Positions 33,901 through 43,316 of a DNA stretch of 64,000 nucleotides are shown here, one piece after another. Positions within the stretch are counted from its first letter, which is position 1. Every line of letters begins with the position of its first letter. Made by a program: the position numbers and the translations under genes. The notes beneath the pieces are model-generated. The model was not told where the DNA came from. It saw only the letters and a list, made by a program, of their open reading frames with translations, and ran no database searches. Origin of the DNA: Pseudalkalibacillus sp. SCS-8 (GTDB lineage Bacteria > Bacillota > Bacilli > Bacillales > Fictibacillaceae); contig NZ_CP143541.1 of the NCBI RefSeq assembly GCF_040126055.1, positions 186,001 through 250,000 on the forward strand, in the 5' to 3' direction.

Positions 33901-36536
33901 AAATTAACAAAGTGAAATATCTTACCGGGCCGAATTACTACAGTTACAAACCGACCATCTGGCTCGAGTTGGACATTGAACATTTTGAGGAATTACCTTC
34001 CAATAAAATTCCGCATTTTACAGACCGATTGTTAGAAGTCATGCCATCCTTATATACGCATACGTGCTCACGAGGGTATGAAGGTGGATTTGTCGAGCGG
34101 TTGAAAGAAGGAACGTGGATGGGGCATATCCTCGAGCATATGGCGATTGAACTCCAATCGCTTGCAGGAATTGATGTAAAAAGAGGAAAGACGATCACCA
34201 GTGAACGTAAAGGCATTTATTATGTCACCTATCGTTTTGAGGAAAAGAAGTCTGGCATTTTTGCATTTGAAGCTGCAATGGAAATAGTAGAAGCAATCGT
34301 TGATGGACAAGCCATTTCAATCGATCCTTACGTTGAAAAAGTCGAACAACTTTACTATAAAAATAAATTAGGTCCAAGCACTGAGGCTGTCTATAAAGCA
34401 GCTTATGAACGAAAAATCCCTGTTGAACAAATCGGCGATGACAGTATTCTTCGTCTAGGAACAGGCCGCAAGCAAAAACGGATGGAAGCGACAATGTCGA
34501 GTCAGACAAGCTTTCTCGCTGTCGAGTATGCGTGTGATAAGGAAATGACAAAATCCATGCTTCAAGCTGTCAGCATTCCTGTACCAGAAGGAAGTGTTAT
34601 TTCCAATGAAAAAGAACTTCTGGAAGAGGCGAAGCGTTTAGGCTTCCCATTGGTTATCAAACCGGTCAATGGCAGACAGGGACAGGGTGTTTCGACCAAT
34701 ATCACCTCGACGAAAGGGTTGCTGGATGCGTATCGACAACATGTTGATACAGATAAGCTCATCCTCGAACGTTACTATGCGGGTGACGACTATCGATTTA
34801 CAGTCATCGACGGGGAATTAGTTGCCGCGAGCTTACGCTTACCATCTTACGTAATTGGAAACGGCAGCGATACGATCCTTGATTTGATCGAAATCGAAAA
34901 CCAGAACCCGTTACGTGGTGACGGACATGAAAAGCCGATGACGAAAATTCCAGTCAATGATCATGTACGCCACTACCTAAAACAAAGCGGGCTTGAATTG
35001 GAGACGGTCGTCCAATATGGACAAATCATTCCGCTTTTAGGAAATGCGAATCTTTCCACTGGTGGTTTGGCGATTGATGTGACTGATCAGGTCCACCGTT
35101 CCTATCGTGAAATTGCAGAAGGGGCAGCGAAAGCAATAGGCCTCGATATCGCTGGAATCGATATGATCATTGACGATATCACGGCGGAATATAAACCGGA
35201 ACGAGCAGCTGTATTAGAAGTGAATGCAGCTCCGGGTATCCGCATGCATCATTACCCGAGCTCAGGAACACCACGAGATGTTGGAGGGGCAATTGTCGAT
35301 TACCTTTTCAAGGATTACCGCGAGGCAGCGATACCGACTGTTGCCGTTACAGGAACGAATGGAAAGACGACCACCGTCAGACTGATCTCCCACTTTCTGC
35401 AGGAACAAGGGAAAACAATCGGTATGGCCCATTCCGATGGAGTATATATCGGAAATCGCTGTATCGACAAAGGTGATTGCAGCGGACCGGTCAGTGCGAG
35501 GAAAGTTTTGCATCACCCAGAAGTAGATGCAGCGGTCTTAGAAACCGCACGAGGCGGGATGCTAAGAGAAGGGACAGCTTTCCGTTATTGCGATGTTGGC
35601 ATTGTAACCAACGTATCAGAAGACCACTTAGGGTTGGATGGCATTGAAACAATGGAGGAATTGATCAAATTGAAACGATTGATTCCAGAAATCGTCCATC
35701 CTGAAGGCTCGTGTGTCTTGAATGCAGATGATGAGGCTGTAGCTGAAATGGCGGGGTATACGAAAGGATCTGTCGTTTTCACTTCCCTTCAAGCAGATAA
35801 TCCGATCATCGAGAAGCACCAATCACGCAATCAGGAGTGCTGGTTCGTCCAGGATGAATGGATCATTCATGCAAAAGATGGCCGAACAGAACGGTTCATG
35901 CAATATGCGGATATTCCGATCACGTTTAATGGGTACGCCCAGCATAACGTAAGTAACCTATTACAGGCGTTAGCGTCAGCGCACAAGCTTGGCGTTTCGA
36001 TTGACGTATTGCGGAAAAAGGCGCTCACATTCTTCCCTGATTTCCTGCAAAGTCCAGGGAGGTTCAACAAGGTCGATCAAGACGGCAGGACGATCGTCGT
36101 AGACTATGCTCACAATACGGCAGGTCTGAAGGCAATCTACAATACAATTCGTGCAATTCCATGTGATCGCCTCATTACAGCCGTTTCCGCACCAGGAGAT
36201 AGGCTTGATGAGGACATCCGGAATATTGCGGACATCGTCGGGAAAGAAACAGATATCGTCATCATCAAGGAAGATGAAAATTTACGGGGAAGAAAGAAGA
36301 TGGAGGTTGCCTCCATGCTGGATGAAGTGCTTGCAAACCAGCTTCCTTCGAAAAACCGATTCATCGAGCTGGATGAGCGTAAGGCCTTCCAGGTAGCATG
36401 GGAGCTTTCCCAGCCAGGTGACCTTCTGTTATTCCTTTACGATTCCTTCAGCTCAGTCGAAAGTTTCTTCAAGGATAATAAAAAGAAAAAACGATCTGTA
36501 CTGGACCGAAAGTATCGCAGAACGTCTTCGCTATAA
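33897..36536 (+). CDS. cphA: Cyanophycin synthetase
   Basis: 879 aa, full length. Polymerises aspartate and arginine into the storage polymer cyanophycin in two ATP-dependent steps. Order: N-terminal domain (1-160), ATP-grasp domain adding Asp (about 170-480; GFPLVIKPVNGRQGQGVSTN, VLEVNAAPGIRMHHYPS), and a Mur-ligase-like domain adding Arg (about 485-870; AVTGTNGKTTTVRLISHF, VVDYAHNTAGL). It is translationally coupled to cphB. Together with argGH elsewhere in the window, it allows nitrogen storage from arginine. Confidence 0.96.
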   Translation: MKINKVKYLTGPNYYSYKPTIWLELDIEHFEELPSNKIPHFTDRLLEVMPSLYTHTCSRGYEGGFVERLKEGTWMGHILEHMAIELQSLAGIDVKRGKTITSERKGIYYVTYRFEEKKSGIFAFEAAMEIVEAIVDGQAISIDPYVEKVEQLYYKNKLGPSTEAVYKAAYERKIPVEQIGDDSILRLGTGRKQKRMEATMSSQTSFLAVEYACDKEMTKSMLQAVSIPVPEGSVISNEKELLEEAKRLGFPLVIKPVNGRQGQGVSTNITSTKGLLDAYRQHVDTDKLILERYYAGDDYRFTVIDGELVAASLRLPSYVIGNGSDTILDLIEIENQNPLRGDGHEKPMTKIPVNDHVRHYLKQSGLELETVVQYGQIIPLLGNANLSTGGLAIDVTDQVHRSYREIAEGAAKAIGLDIAGIDMIIDDITAEYKPERAAVLEVNAAPGIRMHHYPSSGTPRDVGGAIVDYLFKDYREAAIPTVAVTGTNGKTTTVRLISHFLQEQGKTIGMAHSDGVYIGNRCIDKGDCSGPVSARKVLHHPEVDAAVLETARGGMLREGTAFRYCDVGIVTNVSEDHLGLDGIETMEELIKLKRLIPEIVHPEGSCVLNADDEAVAEMAGYTKGSVVFTSLQADNPIIEKHQSRNQECWFVQDEWIIHAKDGRTERFMQYADIPITFNGYAQHNVSNLLQALASAHKLGVSIDVLRKKALTFFPDFLQSPGRFNKVDQDGRTIVVDYAHNTAGLKAIYNTIRAIPCDRLITAVSAPGDRLDEDIRNIADIVGKETDIVIIKEDENLRGRKKMEVASMLDEVLANQLPSKNRFIELDERKAFQVAWELSQPGDLLLFLYDSFSSVESFFKDNKKKKRSVLDRKYRRTSSL

Positions 36537-36554
36537 AAAGCATAAAGAAAAACG

Positions 36555-36636
36555 AAAGCCGGGATATCTTATCCAATGGATATACACCAGGAATCACTTG
36601 GTGTAACCTTGAAGTAAGATGCACCTGGCTTTTTTA
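36555..36636 (+). terminator. Branched terminator after cphA
   Basis: AAAGCCGGG (36555-36563) pairs with CCTGGCTTT (36624-36632), followed by a T-run. Inside are two further hairpins, TATCC-AAT-GGATA (about 36570-36582) and ACACCA...TGGTGT (about 36584-36604). This makes a three-way-junction-like terminator rather than a simple hairpin. Confidence 0.65.
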
Positions 36637-36690
36637 ATTTGGCCCAGTTAGCTTTTATTGTTGATATACATAAGAATGGAGGAATGGAGA

Positions 36691-37464
36691 ATGAATGTAC
36701 TACCTAGCTTTCGTTTAGATGGAAAATTGGCGGTTATTACAGGGGCAGGAAGAGGGATTGGAGAAGCGATTGCAATCGGGTTTGCCGAAGCCGGAGCAGA
36801 TGTCGTCCTTCTGTCGCGCACCGAATCCGACCTTCACAATACTGCAGAAACCATTCATTCATTAGGTCAAAAAGCTTATGTCTACCCGACGGATGTAACA
36901 GAATCCAAACAGATGGATGATACCATCAATAAAATCATCTCAGATCATGGCCAAATCGATGTTCTCGTCAACAATGCTGGAATGAACATACGTACACCAG
37001 CCTTTGAAGTGACTGAGGAAGAATGGCAGTCGATTATGGACACGAATTTGCGGTCTGCTTTTTACCTTTCACAGAAGGTAGGAAAACAGATGAAGGAAAA
37101 CGGTGGGGGAAGGATCATCAACATTGCTTCGGTAGCAGGAACGACTGCACTACGTACAGGTGTCGTCTATGCTGCTACAAAAGCCGCAATGGTACAAATG
37201 ACGAAGAATCTTGCTGTAGAATGGGGCGAGCATGGCATCCAGGTCAATTCAATCGGACCGTGGTACTTCAGGACACCACTGACTGAAAAGCTGCTTTCGG
37301 ATGAAGCCTACCTGAATGATATCCTTGCACGTACGCCATTAAAGCGGGTAGGAGAATTGCCTGAGCTTGTCGGACCTGCAGTTTTCTTGGCATCCGACGC
37401 ATCATCCTATGTTACAGGTCAAACGTTATTCGTAGACGGGGGCATGACCGTATACGGCTTTTAG
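36691..37464 (+). CDS. Short-chain dehydrogenase/reductase (FabG/gluconate-5-dehydrogenase type)
   Basis: 257 aa from ATG 36691 (TGGAGG 7 bases upstream; an earlier in-frame start at 36658 precedes the SD). Classical SDR: AVITGAGRGIGEAIAIGFAEAGADVV (cofactor loop), VNNAGMN, catalytic Ser in INIASVAG and Y-x-x-x-K in YAATKAAMVQMTKNLA, and the C-terminal YVTGQTLFVDGGMTVYGF. Closest in appearance to gluconate 5-dehydrogenase-like enzymes; substrate not known. Monocistronic with its own terminator. Confidence 0.88.
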   Translation: MNVLPSFRLDGKLAVITGAGRGIGEAIAIGFAEAGADVVLLSRTESDLHNTAETIHSLGQKAYVYPTDVTESKQMDDTINKIISDHGQIDVLVNNAGMNIRTPAFEVTEEEWQSIMDTNLRSAFYLSQKVGKQMKENGGGRIINIASVAGTTALRTGVVYAATKAAMVQMTKNLAVEWGEHGIQVNSIGPWYFRTPLTEKLLSDEAYLNDILARTPLKRVGELPELVGPAVFLASDASSYVTGQTLFVDGGMTVYGF

Positions 37465-37468
37465 AAAA

Positions 37469-37517
37469 GAAGAGTGATCTGAAGCGTACATGACTGTACA
37501 TCAGATCACTCTTTTTT
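37469..37517 (+). terminator. Terminator after the SDR gene
   Basis: AGAGTGATCTGA (37471-37482) / TCAGATCACTCT (37501-37512), then TTTTTT; an inner GTACATGACTGTAC hairpin sits in the loop. Confidence 0.9.
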
Positions 37518-37520
37518 ATT

Positions 37521-37682
37521 GGCTCTGTTAAAGAATGTTCTTGATTTTGAACAGCTTCAGGCGGACGCTTTCCGCGGGCAACGCTTCAGCCTCCTCGACC
37601 CTCAGTCTGCGGGGTCTTCAGCTGTTGCTTTTCCCGCTGGAGTCGCCGCCTTACGCTTTTGTCTTTAAGAGCTAACAGAGCC
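37521..37682. repeat. MITE-like dispersed repeat, copy 2, with 10-bp terminal inverted repeats
   Basis: A 162-bp element bounded by perfect GGCTCTGTTA (37521-37530) and TAACAGAGCC (37673-37682). The interior is the reverse complement of the element at 10371-10552 (GCGGACGCTTTCCGCGGGCA ... GGAGTCGCCGCCTTACGC). The two halves are partly complementary. It encodes nothing. No clear target-site duplication is visible next to the ends. Confidence 0.8.
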
Positions 37683-37692
37683 TGTTTATTGA

Positions 37693-38022
37693 TCAGTCAC
37701 GAGCGTAACTGACATCCTTCGACGGATGCATGAATTGGCTTTTCGGAGCTTGATTTTTCTCAGCGAGCTCCCTGTTCTCAGAAGAGTTCCAACCGATATC
37801 GTTGTAAGGATGAACCCACTGATCACCTGCCATGATAGCAGGGTCGACTTCATCGCTCCAATTTTCCAACGGGGAATTTTTTGATTCGTAGTGGCTATCC
37901 CCGATCGTCACGCCACATTGATTGACGAAAGGCTGGCGTTTATCTTCGTCAACATTTTTAAAGACAGGCGCATTCGCTTGGTGCGGCAGCGTCCCTTCCA
38001 TTGATGGATTATTTGAATCCAT
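37693..38022 (-). CDS. DUF3905-family protein
   Basis: 109 aa, hydrophilic, acidic, no TM. Motifs LPHQANAPVFKNV, DPAIMAGDQWVHPYNDIGWNS and ENRELAE match what I recall of the Bacillaceae DUF3905 family, known from spore formers but without assigned function. It follows the germination operon by 73 bases on the same strand and could be co-transcribed with it. Confidence 0.7.
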   Translation of the reverse strand: MDSNNPSMEGTLPHQANAPVFKNVDEDKRQPFVNQCGVTIGDSHYESKNSPLENWSDEVDPAIMAGDQWVHPYNDIGWNSSENRELAEKNQAPKSQFMHPSKDVSYARD

Positions 38023-38095
38023 GCGTTTTCACCTCCAAGAGAGGATACTCTTAGTTTGAACGTTTCCACCGTTGTTTATGTCAGTAACATCGGAC

Positions 38096-39175
38096 TTATC
38101 GTGTTACGCCCGATTCCAGGATGTCGGCCTTCACTGCTACTTTGATGTCAAGATCAGGATAGATCTCCTGCCATTTCTTTTTATCCCAATTACGGATATG
38201 AGCCTTCGTTGATTTACCAAACCCTACTGGATCGATACCCTGCTCTTGGAATGAGCGGATCATCTCTTCTAATTCCTCGGTCACTTGTTTGTTGATCGCT
38301 TTTTCAAGCTTTGTGATTCGTTTTTCAATTCCTTTCACATCTCCATAGAATTCATTGATGACCCCTTTTAATTTCAAATTGAGTTTAATTTCAGGGGCTT
38401 CCATCGTACCTGATATGTTCATGTACCTTTTTGAAGCGATATGAGCCATTGAAACGCCAGCATTCATTTCCTTCAGTTTGATGATCAACTGGCCATTCGA
38501 GATCGGGTGTCGGAGCATGGTGAATCGATAGATGTTATCTTCATCAATCTCATCTACAAATTTGTCACCTTTGAACAGGGCAAGACCTTTCATTTTTATT
38601 TTCCCGTTCTGGATTGTGAACAATGGCAGAAACGGATCCATCCCTTCAGCATAAAACGATTGGAAGAACAAATGGATGTTCGTTCGAGGGATGGTTTCAG
38701 TCATGATGTTCTGTTCAATGATTTTTGAGACATAAATACCAAGGTCTTGATTTTGTACATTTTGAAGCTCCGTAAACTCTTTCACTTTTCCATCATAAAC
38801 AGCCAATTTCAGGTTGGAGCTTATACTTGGATCACGCTGAGCGACATCCAGTGGCTCTTTAATGCCTTTTTCAGCAAATTTGGTTCCGAACACGGTGACT
38901 TCGAGTTTCCCATTCCCTAATGGTTTAGGGGTATTCAGCATGAAATTCTTCTCTAAGTCCTTTCCGAATTCTCCAGTCGATGTAAAAAACTCATTGCGGA
39001 TATTACCCTGAGCTTCAAAGATTGGCACAGCGATTGTCGCCTCAATCTCTTCGTCGTTTTCCGCTAAGTCATATCCGACAAAGGTGACTAACGTAATATC
39101 ATCAAGAATTTTTCGGCTGACCGAACACCCTGATATGAGAAGAATACAAAGAAAAACAACGAAAAATCGTCTCAT
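38096..39175 (-). CDS. gerC: Ger(x)C-family spore germination lipoprotein
   Basis: 359 aa. Signal peptide with lipobox LLISGCSVS (Cys about 17), followed by the GerAC fold: VTFVGYDLAENDEEIEATIAVP, and the C-terminal domain GVINEFYGDVKGIEKRITKLEKAINKQVTEEL that ends with the alternating beta region. Outer-leaflet inner-membrane lipoprotein subunit of a germinant receptor with GerA and GerB. Its start overlaps the gerB stop by 4 bases. The symbol denotes the family position; the germinant and specific name are unknown. Confidence 0.92.
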   Translation of the reverse strand: MRRFFVVFLCILLISGCSVSRKILDDITLVTFVGYDLAENDEEIEATIAVPIFEAQGNIRNEFFTSTGEFGKDLEKNFMLNTPKPLGNGKLEVTVFGTKFAEKGIKEPLDVAQRDPSISSNLKLAVYDGKVKEFTELQNVQNQDLGIYVSKIIEQNIMTETIPRTNIHLFFQSFYAEGMDPFLPLFTIQNGKIKMKGLALFKGDKFVDEIDEDNIYRFTMLRHPISNGQLIIKLKEMNAGVSMAHIASKRYMNISGTMEAPEIKLNLKLKGVINEFYGDVKGIEKRITKLEKAINKQVTEELEEMIRSFQEQGIDPVGFGKSTKAHIRNWDKKKWQEIYPDLDIKVAVKADILESGVTR

Positions 39176-40263
39176 CGTAATTGACTCCTTCTATAACGCA
39201 GGTGATAAAGGATAAAGAGTATGGGTATATAAACATACAGCGTGTAAAGCCCCATTTGAGAAACCGAATTAATAAACAAGTCAATGTATTTACGATCCTG
39301 GAAGGTCATGTTGATGATGAAGCATAGCAAAAGCATCCAGATCAGGCTCCACCTCTGACTCAGAGGAAAGATCCGTTTAACAGTCCTGCTCGCACACCAG
39401 AAAGCAATACAGATATTCGGAAAAATGATTAAAGCCCAGGTTGCGATTGCGATATATTCGAATCGTTCGACAAAAGGAAACTCTACAATTTTGAACATGC
39501 TTAAGGTGGACCAGATCGTCCGTTGTAGTTGTTCTTCACTGAAATACACAAATGCAGCAAGGGCGACGGCAACATAGATGAACGTCGAGAAAAAGATTCC
39601 GAGATGGGCCCACTTTTGCGATTTCTCTCCGTTCTTAATAAAAGGATAAATGATCAAAAGGACTTCAAATCCAACGTATTCAAGTACAGCAACTTTGGAG
39701 GAAAGTAAAATTTCTTTTATCGAATGGTTCATGACGGGTTGAAGGAAGTCCCAATCCCCATATCGGAAAGGAAAGTATAGAAAAAATATTAAAAAAAGAG
39801 GGATCAGTACGCCGAAGTAGGCAACACCTGCGACGACCCGGAATCCTGCAGAAACCGTGTAATACGTCAGTAAGAGGAAGACGATCAGGAAAATCGCCAA
39901 GTTCAAGTTCGGAAACATCCATACTTGGACGACTTCTACGTAGCTCCTTAATACAGTAATACCCAATGCAAGGAAATAGAGGATGAAAAAGAAGCTGAAT
40001 AAATTGCCTAATTTCTCACCAAACACTCTTTTGTGAATGCTGAGCAGATCACCTTTCTCCTTGTTCAACATGCTGTACATCATCCAAAGCAAGATATGAA
40101 TGGTGATGCCCGTAATAATGATGGAAATCCATGAATCATATCCGGCGTCCCGTGAGATATACCGTTCATATCCAAGGACGCCGATACCGATCTGCATCGT
40201 ATGTGTCAGATAGAATGCAAGGCCTGCAGAGACGAGGAATCGGTCTTTTATCGGTGTACCCAT
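39172..40263 (-). CDS. gerB: GerAB/ArcD/ProY-family germinant receptor permease subunit
   Basis: 363 aa, ten TM helices of the APC-type GerAB fold: DRFLVSAGLAFYLTHTMQIGIGVLGYERYI at the N-terminus, HKRVFGEKLGNLFSF, and KIVEFPFVERFEYIAI. It probably binds the nutrient germinant in the spore inner membrane. It sits 17 bases after gerA and overlaps gerC. Confidence 0.93.
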   Translation of the reverse strand: MGTPIKDRFLVSAGLAFYLTHTMQIGIGVLGYERYISRDAGYDSWISIIITGITIHILLWMMYSMLNKEKGDLLSIHKRVFGEKLGNLFSFFFILYFLALGITVLRSYVEVVQVWMFPNLNLAIFLIVFLLLTYYTVSAGFRVVAGVAYFGVLIPLFLIFFLYFPFRYGDWDFLQPVMNHSIKEILLSSKVAVLEYVGFEVLLIIYPFIKNGEKSQKWAHLGIFFSTFIYVAVALAAFVYFSEEQLQRTIWSTLSMFKIVEFPFVERFEYIAIATWALIIFPNICIAFWCASRTVKRIFPLSQRWSLIWMLLLCFIINMTFQDRKYIDLFINSVSQMGLYTLYVYIPILFILYHLRYRRSQLR

Positions 40264-40280
40264 ACGATGCTCCTTTCTAC

Positions 40281-41789
40281 TTATTCATCAATGTCCTTTT
40301 TCTGTTTCGCTTTCTGCTTTTTAAACCGTTCTGTCTTTTTCGTTTGTAGATTTAACGGGCGAAGGGACTGAGTTGAAAATGGCAAGCGAATAACAGTGTC
40401 TTTGAAATCTGCAACCCTGGGCGGATAGAGGGGTTGTAAATACGGACGCCCGAGAGATTCAAGCCTCAATAGGTGAACGAGCACAAATGAAAAGCAAATG
40501 ATGATGCCCATCATTCCCCATAACTGAGCGAAGAACAGAAAAGGAAACCGGATGAGGCGGATCGTGTTACCCATTTTATAGACGGGCGTCGTAAATGAGG
40601 CGAGAGCGGATAAGGCGACGATGATGAGTAGGACGTTACTCGTCAATCCAGCTTCTACGGAGGCGGTTCCGATAACGATACCTCCAACGATACCGATCGT
40701 CTGACCGACCTTTGTCGGCAGGCGGGCTCCGGCCTCGCGTAACAATTCAATGGTCAATTCTAATATAAGAGCTTCTAAAATCGGTGGAAAGGGGACTGTG
40801 CTTCTTGATGTAATCAACGTACTAAGAAGATCCTTCGGAATCAGTTCATAATGAAAGGTCATCACCGCAACATAGATCGGTGTGGCAAGAACTGAGAAAA
40901 AAACAGAAAACATCCGGATCAACCGAAATGTTGTCGCGATATGCCAATTTAAGAAGTAATCTTCAAATGCAGAAAAGAACTCAAGTAAGTTGGTAGGTCC
41001 GATCAATACTTGAGGTGAACCGTCCACAAGTATTGCGACTTTCCCTTCACCTAAGACGGAAGCAACACGGTCAGGTCTTTCAGTATCGATAAGCTGAGGG
41101 AAAGGTGAATTTTGATTGTCTGCAATTAGTTGGGTAATGAACGAGCTGTCACTGATCTGATCGAATTCAATATTTTCGATGCGTTGGATGACTGTCTGGA
41201 CATTTTCCTCATTCGCAATATTGTCCATGTATAACACGTTAATCCGTGTTTTGCTCGTTGAACCGATTCTCATCTCCTTCGTGTTCAAGTGGATACTCGG
41301 TAATTTCTTACGGATGAGATGGATGTTCGTATCCAGTGATTCGACAAAGGCTTCTTTAGGACCAAGTACGCTGAATTCAATCTCCGGGGCAGCTACTTCA
41401 CGGCCAGTGCTGGATAACGCTTTTATCAATAAGCATTCATCATCCTTTTTGTCCAGCTGAATGATGATGTAACCCTTGAGGAACTTGTCCATGATGAGAT
41501 CGAAATCTTTTGTAATAGTAAGCTTTTCAATCGGAATGATCCCTTTGATTTCTTTTAAGGAATATTTCTGGCATTTCTGTAAAAAAGGAAGCACATCCCG
41601 GTGCAATGTTTCCATATCGACGAGTGTCTTAAAGTAAGAAATCCACAATGAACCATGACTGTTGACGAGCTCGTAGTGGATAAAGTCCTCAGATTTCTGA
41701 GCAGAATCGAAAAGTTCAGTAATGTTCTGTGGTTCTTCCTTGGATTTCTTAGAGGAATCACGCCACTTTTTCAGCCATTTTTTCATCAT
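40281..41789 (-). CDS. gerA: GerA-family spore germination receptor subunit
   Basis: 502 aa from ATG 41789 (GAAAGG 9 bases upstream on the minus strand; the frame is open 41 codons further but without SD). N-terminal basic, hydrophilic domain (to about 260, with ALSSTGREVAAPEIEFS), then 4-6 TM helices with the family signature PFPPILEALILELTIELLREAGARLP and TVGIVGG-type helix IVGGIVIGTASVEAGL. First gene of the gerABC operon; expressed in the forespore in relatives. Confidence 0.93.
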   Translation of the reverse strand: MMKKWLKKWRDSSKKSKEEPQNITELFDSAQKSEDFIHYELVNSHGSLWISYFKTLVDMETLHRDVLPFLQKCQKYSLKEIKGIIPIEKLTITKDFDLIMDKFLKGYIIIQLDKKDDECLLIKALSSTGREVAAPEIEFSVLGPKEAFVESLDTNIHLIRKKLPSIHLNTKEMRIGSTSKTRINVLYMDNIANEENVQTVIQRIENIEFDQISDSSFITQLIADNQNSPFPQLIDTERPDRVASVLGEGKVAILVDGSPQVLIGPTNLLEFFSAFEDYFLNWHIATTFRLIRMFSVFFSVLATPIYVAVMTFHYELIPKDLLSTLITSRSTVPFPPILEALILELTIELLREAGARLPTKVGQTIGIVGGIVIGTASVEAGLTSNVLLIIVALSALASFTTPVYKMGNTIRLIRFPFLFFAQLWGMMGIIICFSFVLVHLLRLESLGRPYLQPLYPPRVADFKDTVIRLPFSTQSLRPLNLQTKKTERFKKQKAKQKKDIDE

Positions 41790-41883
41790 ACGAACTTTCC
41801 TTTCAGAGCAAGACCTGTTTTGTTTTACGGTTACCATTTCTAGTAGTAAGTATGCGAAACTAAGTAAATAATTGGTAGGTTGA

Positions 41884-41918
41884 CAAAAAAAGATGGCTCC
41901 ATCCGGAACCATCTTTAG
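41884..41918 (-). terminator. Terminator of the mot-MCP unit (minus strand)
   Basis: Imperfect stem AAAGATGGCTCC / GGAACCATCTTT (41889-41900 and 41905-41916) with T-run TTTTTTT on the minus strand. Confidence 0.8.
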
Positions 41919-41946
41919 TGTTTACCTCTTTATTAAAGAAACTACG

Positions 41947-43284
41947 TTATTTACTTTGCTTGTATGTGAAGGATTGGACTGACTTCAATAACGCTCCTGC
42001 TGTGTTCGTCAGCTTGGCAGCGTGTGCATTCACTTCGTCCATCGTATTCAGCTGTTTATCTGTCGTCGCAGCTACCTGTGTTGTCCGTTCAGCTGATTCC
42101 CTCGCAATTTTGGCTGTGTCCATTGTAGAAGAATGGACCTGCTCAGAGCTAGCAGAGATTTCTTCAACTGAGGCGGAGACATCCTGAATTTGTCCTGCAA
42201 CCTCCTCAATAAGGTCCGCAATTTTTTCAAAGGCTTTTTCAGCATCACCAATGACGATCGTTCCGTTGTGGACTTCCTTCTTTCCATCCTTCATAACCGA
42301 TACAGTCTGGGCTGTATGGGAGTGAATGCGTTTCACAAGAGACGAGATTTGTAAGGCGGATTGCTCAGACTGCTCTGCAAGCTTTTGAACTTCCTTAGCT
42401 ACAACCGCAAAACCTTTGCCATGCTCTCCAGCACGAGCAGCTTCTATTGAGGCATTCAGAGCGAGAAGGTTGGTTTGATTCGCGATTTCGGTGATCACAT
42501 TGACAATTTGATTGATTTCCTTGGACTGGTTACTTAAGTCTTGGATTTCAGCTGCCACGTGATCGGTAACGCGATCAATCGACTCCATCTGTATACGGGC
42601 TTTCTGGATGAAGGTCTTCCCATCATCGACTTCTTCTGTTGCTTTATTCGACATCTCGGCGACCATTGATGCAGATTCAGCAATACGCTGGATACCGACC
42701 GTCATTTCGTCCATGATCTGTGCTGTTTGTTCTGTGCCAGTCAATTGCGTATCAGCTCCGCTTGCAACTTCACGTAACATCATGCTGATTTCCTTTGAAG
42801 ATGCACTCGTTGTTTGGACGTGATTGATGAAGAGCTTTGAGGTATCTGCCACATGCTCTCCGTTCATTTTAATGTCGTGTATAAGAGCTCTTAAGTTCGT
42901 TGTCATCTGATTGAATGCTTCCGCTAATTGGCCGAATTCATCCTTCCGATCAATCTCCAGCTTGGCATCCAGGTCACCTTTTGCTACACTCTTCAGAGCT
43001 CCCACAGTTTTGTGAAGGGGACGAAGGATGATGAAGCGGATGGAGACCATTGTCAAAGCGGTTGTAATGAGAAGCGAAACGATTGTATTTATAGCAACAG
43101 ACATGAATTGATTTGATTGTAGGCTGCTAGAAATCAAATTACTTAGAAAAGCGGATATCGGTGAACTGATTAACAAGGATAAGATGATGACAATGATCAG
43201 CTTCGTCCAAACCTTCTTAATACTGCTGAAAATTGTCGACTGTCTTGCTGGTTGGTCTGTTTTGACGGTCTTCATGTTCGACAT
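41947..43284 (-). CDS. Methyl-accepting chemotaxis protein without an extracellular sensor domain
   Basis: 445 aa: two adjacent TM helices (about 29-48 and 58-80) joined by only about 10 residues, HAMP domain (about 85-135, [37 protein letters not shown]), then the signalling hairpin with the conserved tip [43 protein letters not shown]. It has no external ligand domain, so input must come from the membrane, HAMP or partner proteins. It lies 32 bases behind motB on the same strand, so it is probably co-expressed with the stators. Confidence 0.92.
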   Translation of the reverse strand: MSNMKTVKTDQPARQSTIFSSIKKVWTKLIIVIILSLLISSPISAFLSNLISSSLQSNQFMSVAINTIVSLLITTALTMVSIRFIILRPLHKTVGALKSVAKGDLDAKLEIDRKDEFGQLAEAFNQMTTNLRALIHDIKMNGEHVADTSKLFINHVQTTSASSKEISMMLREVASGADTQLTGTEQTAQIMDEMTVGIQRIAESASMVAEMSNKATEEVDDGKTFIQKARIQMESIDRVTDHVAAEIQDLSNQSKEINQIVNVITEIANQTNLLALNASIEAARAGEHGKGFAVVAKEVQKLAEQSEQSALQISSLVKRIHSHTAQTVSVMKDGKKEVHNGTIVIGDAEKAFEKIADLIEEVAGQIQDVSASVEEISASSEQVHSSTMDTAKIARESAERTTQVAATTDKQLNTMDEVNAHAAKLTNTAGALLKSVQSFTYKQSK

Positions 43285-43316
43285 CGAAGAGAGCCTCCAT
43301 TCTTCTTTACACTAAT

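Noticed and set aside
37521..37682. Insertion sequence
   Set aside because: Terminal inverted repeats are present but no transposase coding and no evident target duplication; described as MITE-like instead.
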